64,000 bases of DNA from Stenogyne calaminthoides (Eukaryota; Streptophyta; Magnoliopsida; Lamiales; Lamiaceae): the NCBI GenBank assembly GCA_037126765.1, contig JBBCBC010000027.1, positions 10,254,406 through 10,318,405 of the forward strand, given 5' to 3'. Position numbers and translations under genes: made by a program. Of this stretch, positions 58,621 through 64,000 are shown piece by piece. Position 1 is the stretch's first letter, and the number at the start of each line of letters is the position of its first letter. The notes beneath the pieces are model-generated. The model was not told the origin of the DNA, made no database searches, and saw nothing but the letters and a program-made list of their open reading frames with translations.

Positions 58621-58807
58621 GATACACGCCTCGCGAAGATGGTGGCGCCTCCGACGGCTGCAAATGCGACATGAGGATGGTTTCGTTGGCCTGTGGACAG
58701 GTGCGCCTCTATGATTGATATTTTGCTGCACGATGCCCTAGTTATGGAAGTAATACTAATGGCGAATGAGCCTGTTGAATTCTTGGGGCCTAAATTAATT
58801 ACGTTAA
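58320..58807. repeat. direct duplication flanking a BBE fragment
   Basis: Copy one at 58320-58490 and copy two at 58608-58807 share CATTTTTTGATGCGATACAC through GGGGCCTAAATTAATTACGT. Copy one lacks about 25 bp present in copy two (CCCTAGTTATGG and following, near 58736). The BBE C-terminal piece of about 117 bp lies between them. The repeat encodes nothing I recognise. Confidence 0.85.
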
Positions 58808-58809
58808 TG

Positions 58810-59464
58810 CCATGGGACAACTTAAACTTGGGCCTGAAGTCTCGCCATAGATACATCCGAATGTGGGGGAAAGAGATATCTCCATGGATACATTTGAATG
58901 TGAGGTTGTTAGCAAAGACGTAGTCTTGAAGCTAAATGGAAAACATAAGGCAGATAATGCCTAGTGGAATGGTTTCCACAAGTTACGAATTTGTTCAATC
59001 ATGTTATTGGAAAGTCACCACACAATGAAATAAAATCACGTGAATCATGAAAAAAAAGGATAAATGATCCTACAATTTTCTCGAAGTGTGGGGGTGACTA
59101 GTAAAAGATTGAAGCACTGATGTTGTTTATCTGCCCTTAAAGAACAAATCGTATTAGAATGCGAAATATCCAGATGTGTTAAAATGATAACACAAAAATA
59201 AACTGGATATTTTGACACAGACTCGAAGCCCATTAGTGAAAATGTGGGGGAGTAGTGTCATAAAAATCCTCTAAACAAATATGCAATGAATTGAAAGATT
59301 GTTGCATTTGGATAAAAACCCGACAGGTTAAAGATGAGATGTTTATGAGGATAACGGGCAAGGGGAATGGAGCTAAAACCCACACACGAAAGGGTGTTCA
59401 TAGCGGTAACTCATCCATGATGACTGGAGGATCCCAAGAACTTGGTTCAATGAGACAACTAAGT
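58810..59464 (+). other. unclassified sequence left of solo LTR
   Basis: Moderately complex DNA that continues after the solo LTR at 61196. Frames are short. The style (short charged peptides, GTGGGGG near the T-rich parts at 59085 and 59243) resembles a decayed retrotransposon interior, but no domain is readable. Confidence 0.35.
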
Positions 59465-59469
59465 TATGA

Positions 59470-61190
59470 ATGTTGGGGTTATACTGGAAAGTATGTTTTC
59501 ACTTTGTATAACCAAACTGAATTTCTGTCTTATTTACTGAAATAAATTATTTATCACTGATGCTTTAAATATCATTGAATGTTACATATATTTACTTCAT
59601 AACTGTTCAATTAATAGTATGTGTTACATTGTAGTTATTTTAGTGATACCGATAACGTAAGATTAAATTAATGTCCTTTGTAACTAAAAAAAGTACTGCT
59701 CACGACCTAGATGAAAATGAACAATCCATCGTGAAAGGTTGAAGTGTAAGGCTCAGATTGACTTGTCTTAACCAAGAGATTACACTAGTGCATGACCGAT
59801 CTTGTTGAGTAGGACCTCTGAGGAGGATAAATTCTTGAAAGACCTTGAATTAGGAAGAATTAGACCTCAGTGGTTTGTTATTTCTTAATCTTCGTCCCTT
59901 AAATAAGATCGTGTGTGATTAGTAATTATTGCTTTGACTTATGACGGGTAGAGAATCAATGAGATTCAATACTTTATATCGTGGGCAATATTATTGGTCA
60001 CATGCGATTGCTAAGATTTAATACGAAGAATCGTGTGCAAGTACGCTTTGTTCGACGGTTCTCGAGGTTCATAAGATTTATCATACCAAATCTTGCAAGT
60101 GGAATTAGTTTCCGGTATGGATAATAATGTTGAACCGTTCCTTGACCAAGGACAAAAGATATTAATTAATGGAAAGCTATTTCAGTGGCCTGAATTAATT
60201 AATGGGCTAGATAATCTTAAACACGGGAAATAATAATTGGGAGCCATATTAACAGTAATATGGGTTAAGATGGATAGTGCAATATTAATTATGTAGTGGA
60301 TTAATTAATATTTATGGACTTGAATAATATTGTGGCTCAATATTAGATATTCAAAGTTCATTAGAAGGCCCAATCTTAATTCTCCTAAAGGCCCCTCAAG
60401 TAGCCCAAACATAATGTCCAATAACTGAAAAAGGTGTTTAAAATAAAATAAATTATTGTTGCTCATTTTTTCATAATTTTCGAAAAACATTGAAGGAAGA
60501 AAGAGAAAAGATTTTCTTGATTTTCTTGGAAAAAATTTATGGAATATGTATTCTTGGAATACAAGATTATCCCATAAATTCAAGAAAAGTGAAAGATCTT
60601 ATTTCTTCCCTATTTAATGTGATATTTTCGAAAATCCCTTAATATAGGGGGTTGGAATTTTTGTGAAATATTTTAAAAATGGAGAAAAGAATATATTGGA
60701 TATATTCAAGATTTCTTGGAGAGCAAGAAAAGGATTTTCCCATCTTATTCCTAGGGAAAAATCGGCCACCCCTTGTATTATAAATAGGGGATGATTTTTT
60801 CATCCCTAGTGCAATTCCATGTGTTGAAAAAATTAGAAATCCACAAAGGTGGTGCAACGTAATTTTATTTTTTCCTTTTGTTAAATTGTTCGCGAGTTCC
60901 TACCACTGGATTGTTGAACAAGGATGAGGGAATACTTGAGAAGGTCTTTTGGTGTGTTCGTGTGAACGGGATCCATCTTCTCAACGGTTGTTACTCCGAG
61001 AGGTTAGTTCACGTAAACCCGTAGCAATTCCGCATGCGTAGGATTTATGTGAATTGTTTATATGCATGATTTGTTGTTGAATTATTATTTGAATTAATAT
61101 AGGATTAATTCATGCTAGTAATAATTGTTAGAATTAAATTTGTATTTAAATATTCATTCCGAATAGATCCGGGCAATTAATTCCCCAACA
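59470..61190 (+). mobile_element. family B solo LTR
   Basis: It runs from TGTTGGGGTTATACTGG to AATTCCCCAACA (1721 bp) with ATGAA on both sides (59465-59469 and 61191-61195). A TATAAATAGGGGATG promoter box lies at about 60779, giving U3, R and U5 in the expected order. It is the best reference for the family and aligns to the LTRs at 4190, 35923, 39246, 45914 and 51956. Confidence 0.94.
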
Positions 61191-61195
61191 ATGAA

Positions 61196-61700
61196 GCACT
61201 CAGTTACGCACTTGAAAAATATATTTCAAGCTCATTCTCGAATCCCTTCAAGTTCAAAATTTCACCTTCAGGTGCATAAACCTGATGACGTGTGGTAAGG
61301 TTAAGCTTAACAACTTTTAATGATTCCTATACCTTTTATGGTGGAGTATTGCAGGACACTCTTGATAGGAGATCACCTATATAAGTGTGAAGTGGGGTCG
61401 CTCAACTGATATTTCAGTACACACTTATGAAATCCGAGATGTGGTCCACGGCCAAAATGGACAACAACGTGAGAACCAAAAATATTATGAAGGTTATTGT
61501 GTTTTTGCTATTGTCTTGATATACACAAAAAGCTGCTCAGCATTACCATATGAAATAAGCGTGGTCATTTTTAATACAAATACAATGACAATATTGTAAT
61601 ATTATATTTGGGATATATTATGTCTCACCTACCAAAGGATAGACTTGTCTCTCAATATAATATTAAACATATATATTTTTTGTATTCGGGCTGAAAATGT
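61196..61700 (+). other. unclassified sequence right of solo LTR
   Basis: Continuation of the 58810-59464 sequence once the LTR and one duplication are removed. It includes CACCTATATAAGTGTGAAG near 61374, a possible TATA region with downstream leader-like sequence, so this could be part of an older LTR. No domain was recognised in the short frame at 61387-61599. Confidence 0.35.
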
Positions 61701-61739
61701 ATCTTGGACCCTTAACCAGCGAACCAAACAATCAATTAG

Positions 61740-62930
61740 GGTTTTTATAGTATTATTCCGCATTTGATCGATTATTGTGTTTCTTTGGTATATTTAGGTG
61801 TTTCTCTTGGAGAATTATTTTTGAATAAGAAGTCCGTGCAAGAATTAAAGTTATTGGGCTGAATTAATGTTGCAAAAGCCCAAGAGTTGGAGGAGAAGAA
61901 TTAAAAAGGAATGCGCACGTGCAGGATTTAATTGAGAAAGTTGTGATGCATCTTGAGATTTGGTGGAAGATTTGTTTGTTGAGATTTGGTCAAGAGGATT
62001 AGGCGCGACTCAATTGGGGACTGTTATAGAAGGCTCATGCAAGTAGGAAGATTAGGAAATATATATTAATATCCTGGCATGTATATCTTGGGCAAGGCGG
62101 TGCATATCAGAGAATATAAGAGGGACGCCACTTTTGATTGGAGTGAGAGGCGACAGCTTTGGTGGAGGCAACACACCATGCCTACAACTCGTATTTTAAT
62201 GTCTGTTAATTGATTTGAGACGTTTATAATAATCTTGGGATTATTTATTTCATTTAATTTAACTTTCAATATACTTGAGTATTTAATTTAGATTGATCAC
62301 CTAGGTTAGATTATTCTTGTATGTCTGCTAATTCATAAATTTGTAATCCGTAATTGTTGCAGGTTTATGGCAATTGGTAGCAACTAGTATTTTGCTATGG
62401 TGATTTAAATCGGGTTCTTTTTTTAATCGAGCTTTATGATTCGGGAATTTGTTTGTCCTTTATCCTAGAGTTTAATGCTTTTGAATGGATTAAATTTAGA
62501 TCGTATCTAGACTGTTCAGTTACAAAGAACCCTAAAAAGAATCGTTGGAGAGCTTGTTTCAATTGAGTTAAGGGATAAAAACAGGTAGCCAGAGCTTGTT
62601 GACTACTGAGGGGCATTAATCATGTGCATAAATAGAGTAAACGTCGATGTCCGTTAACAACATTAAAGTCGAGGGATGAATGAACTGTGAATTGGAATGT
62701 CTTTTATTTCTTAATTAGATTAATTGTTAGTTTCGTAGTAATTTATTATTAGTAGTTCTAGAAATCCAATCCAAACCCCCCCTTTGTGTTACGTGTTTGT
62801 CTTCATAAATTCATACAATTAGCATAATAATTATTCTACGTTCCTCGTGGATCTAATTCCTTGCTTGCCACTACTACGAAGTTAGTAGGGTAGAATAGGT
62901 ATTTATTTTAATTACTATTAAGATTAAATG
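61740..62930 (+). mobile_element. possible LTR of a Ty3/gypsy-like element
   Basis: A TATA-like GAATATAAGAGGGACG lies near 62112. The block ending TTGTGTTACGTGTTTGTC, TCCTCGTGGATCTAATTCC and GCTTGCCACTACTACG (62785-62880) resembles the 3' end of plant gypsy LTRs, which often carry CCTCGTGG-TTCGA and TACCACTA words. No second copy, primer site or coding region is present, so the assignment is weak. Confidence 0.35.
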
Positions 62931-62994
62931 TTGCAACTTAAAAGAATAATTAAAATTATGCAGTAACTAAAATTATGCTACAACTAAAATTAAA

Positions 62995-63260
62995 ATTAAA
63001 AGAAACAAACATAGGGATCAAAATTGGACAAACACAATAGTTATGGGATCAAAATTAGACAAACACAATAGTTATGAGACCAAAATTGGACAAACGATAA
63101 TTTGGACACACGCACAATTGGAGATCCCAAATTTTTGAACGAAAACGACGTCGTTTTTGTTTATCCGGCGAAAATGAGATCAAAATTGGACAAACGCAAT
63201 AGTTATGGGACCAAAATTGAATAGTTAAATATTTTAGGACCAAAAACAGATTACAAGAAA
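62995..63260. repeat. short tandem repeat of AAAATTGGACAAACACAATAG type
   Basis: Units of about 31 bp (ATGGGATCAAAATTGGACAA, then ACACAATAGTT) occur three times in a row at 63010-63100 and a fourth time at 63176-63225. The gap holds an AACGACGTCGTT palindrome at about 63144. Similar GTCCCATAACTATT words occur near 56750. Probably part of a non-autonomous DNA transposon. Confidence 0.6.
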
Positions 63261-63286
63261 ATTATGGGATAAAAAAACTTTTTTTC

Positions 63287-63530
63287 TTAACTATTTACGA
63301 ACCATTTTTGGATCTCTCATTACCAAGAAACCTCCACCCAAGCTGCCACTCGAGGTAAGAAACCGAAATTGCCCCCAAAGACAAGTGCAAGGAATCTCCC
63401 CAAAGTAAGCAAAGAAACAAATACTTTACCTAGAGAAGGTGCTTTTGCCCGATCAACTAGTGGCAACTCTTCAGGTGAGCAATTGATAAAGATAGTGGAA
63501 GCATATACAATATTATCTGTTGATTCTTAG
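63287..63530 (+). pseudogene. coding-like fragment, unrecognised
   Basis: An open frame of about 80 codons without a clear start ends at TAG (63530). Its translation is coding-like in composition (KKPKLPPKTSARNLPKVSKE, then EQLIKIVEAYTILSVDS), basic and Ser/Thr-rich. No domain recognised. A GTAAG right after CTCGAG near 63355 could be a splice donor instead. It may be the end of a host gene or a TE protein piece. Confidence 0.3.
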
Positions 63531-64000
63531 AATGAATACAAAAACGTGATTAACGTTTAATTTCGTTGATTCAGTATGAATACCGGAAAAAAACGATAAA
63601 AACACGAACAAAGGGATAAAACCCGATATATTTATATTTCATTCAAAACTATCAATTACAATGACTAAGGAAGACTACAAATACTAGTTAACACGACATA
63701 CGAAAAGACTTAATTAAATAACTAATAATTAAAAGGATCTAAAAACTAGATGGATTAATAAATAGATGACTCTTTTAGTTTCCAACAATTGTAGACATTT
63801 AAACTTCTTCATGAATGTTAAAGCATTCTCATCTCCATCATTCTCTCTCTCTTGAAAATGATTCGTCCTCGATTCAAAAGCATTCTCATCTCCATAGGGA
63901 TAAATCAACACCATCAAATATTTCACCTAAACAATATCGGCCGTATGAATGTGGCTCAGAATCTTGAGACGATAGGGCGGAAACTTCAAATAATTGTTCG
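63531..64000. other. sequence to window end
   Basis: AT-rich. AAGCATTCTCATCTCCAT is repeated directly at about 63821 and 63878, about 57 bp apart, with TCTCTCTCTCTTG between them. No gene recognised. Confidence 0.5.

Noticed and set aside
62995..63260. Possible CRISPR-like array
   Set aside because: Units are tandem without unique spacers and the genome is plant nuclear; it is a short tandem repeat.

Overview
The window reads as a transposable-element-dense intergenic stretch of a flowering-plant nuclear genome, most likely a eudicot. The evidence is the AT-rich background, plant-type Ty1/copia, CACTA, hAT, LINE, Helitron and Stowaway-like elements, and remnants of plant gene families (berberine-bridge-enzyme-like oxidases, a Raf-like MAPKKK). 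There is a 500-N assembly gap at 3507-4006. I see no intact protein-coding host gene; every recognisable coding region is broken by frameshifts, stops or deletions.

Layout. 1-1.7 kb: AT-rich with a few exon-like blocks. 1.7-3.5 kb: a hAT element with a degraded BED-finger transposase, cut by the gap. 4-8.3 kb: LTR remnants, a Stowaway-like MITE and a very decayed copia reverse transcriptase/RNase H. 8.3-10.7 kb: unclassified decayed sequence. 10.9-12.5 kb: a BBE-like oxidase pseudogene on the minus strand. 14.5-22.6 kb: a whole but decayed CACTA (En/Spm) element with tnp2, DUF4216 and tnp1-like remnants. 23.2-24.8 kb: the 3' end of a LINE interrupted by a MITE. 25.1-26.4 kb: a long inverted-repeat element carrying two MITEs. 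26.5-32.3 kb: a complete hAT element with a perfect 8-bp target duplication, containing a solo LTR. 33.5-34.5 kb: a small non-autonomous Helitron next to a second Helitron terminus.

34.9-47.1 kb is the most interesting block. Two LTR-retrotransposon families (called A and B here) sit side by side. Family A has 1.6-kb LTRs and only 133 bp between them. Family B is a Ty1/copia element with recognisable but dead gag-pol on the minus strand. One LTR of each is split, and the split halves lie in the wrong orientation. Target-site duplications pair up (ATCCG for A, TTTGC for B) only if about 3.3 kb (roughly 35,923-39,246) has been inverted. Undoing that also rejoins a host sequence now split among 34.5-34.9, 36.3-36.8 and 47.1 kb onward.

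47-51 kb: low-copy-looking sequence with exon-like pieces, including a fragment of a CTR1/EDR1-like kinase on the minus strand. 51.2 kb: a 0.2-kb foldback. 51.8-55.4 kb: a terminal-inverted-repeat element that appears to carry a captured two-exon gene piece and was later hit by a family B solo LTR. 57.2-58.8 kb: a second, scrambled BBE-like pseudogene. 59.5-61.2 kb: another family B solo LTR with a perfect duplication. 61.7-64 kb: an LTR-like remnant, a short tandem repeat and a small coding-like fragment.

The genes do not form a pathway. The window records repeated nested insertion, LTR-LTR recombination, local inversion and gene-fragment capture. All family and domain names come from reading motifs by eye, without database searches.
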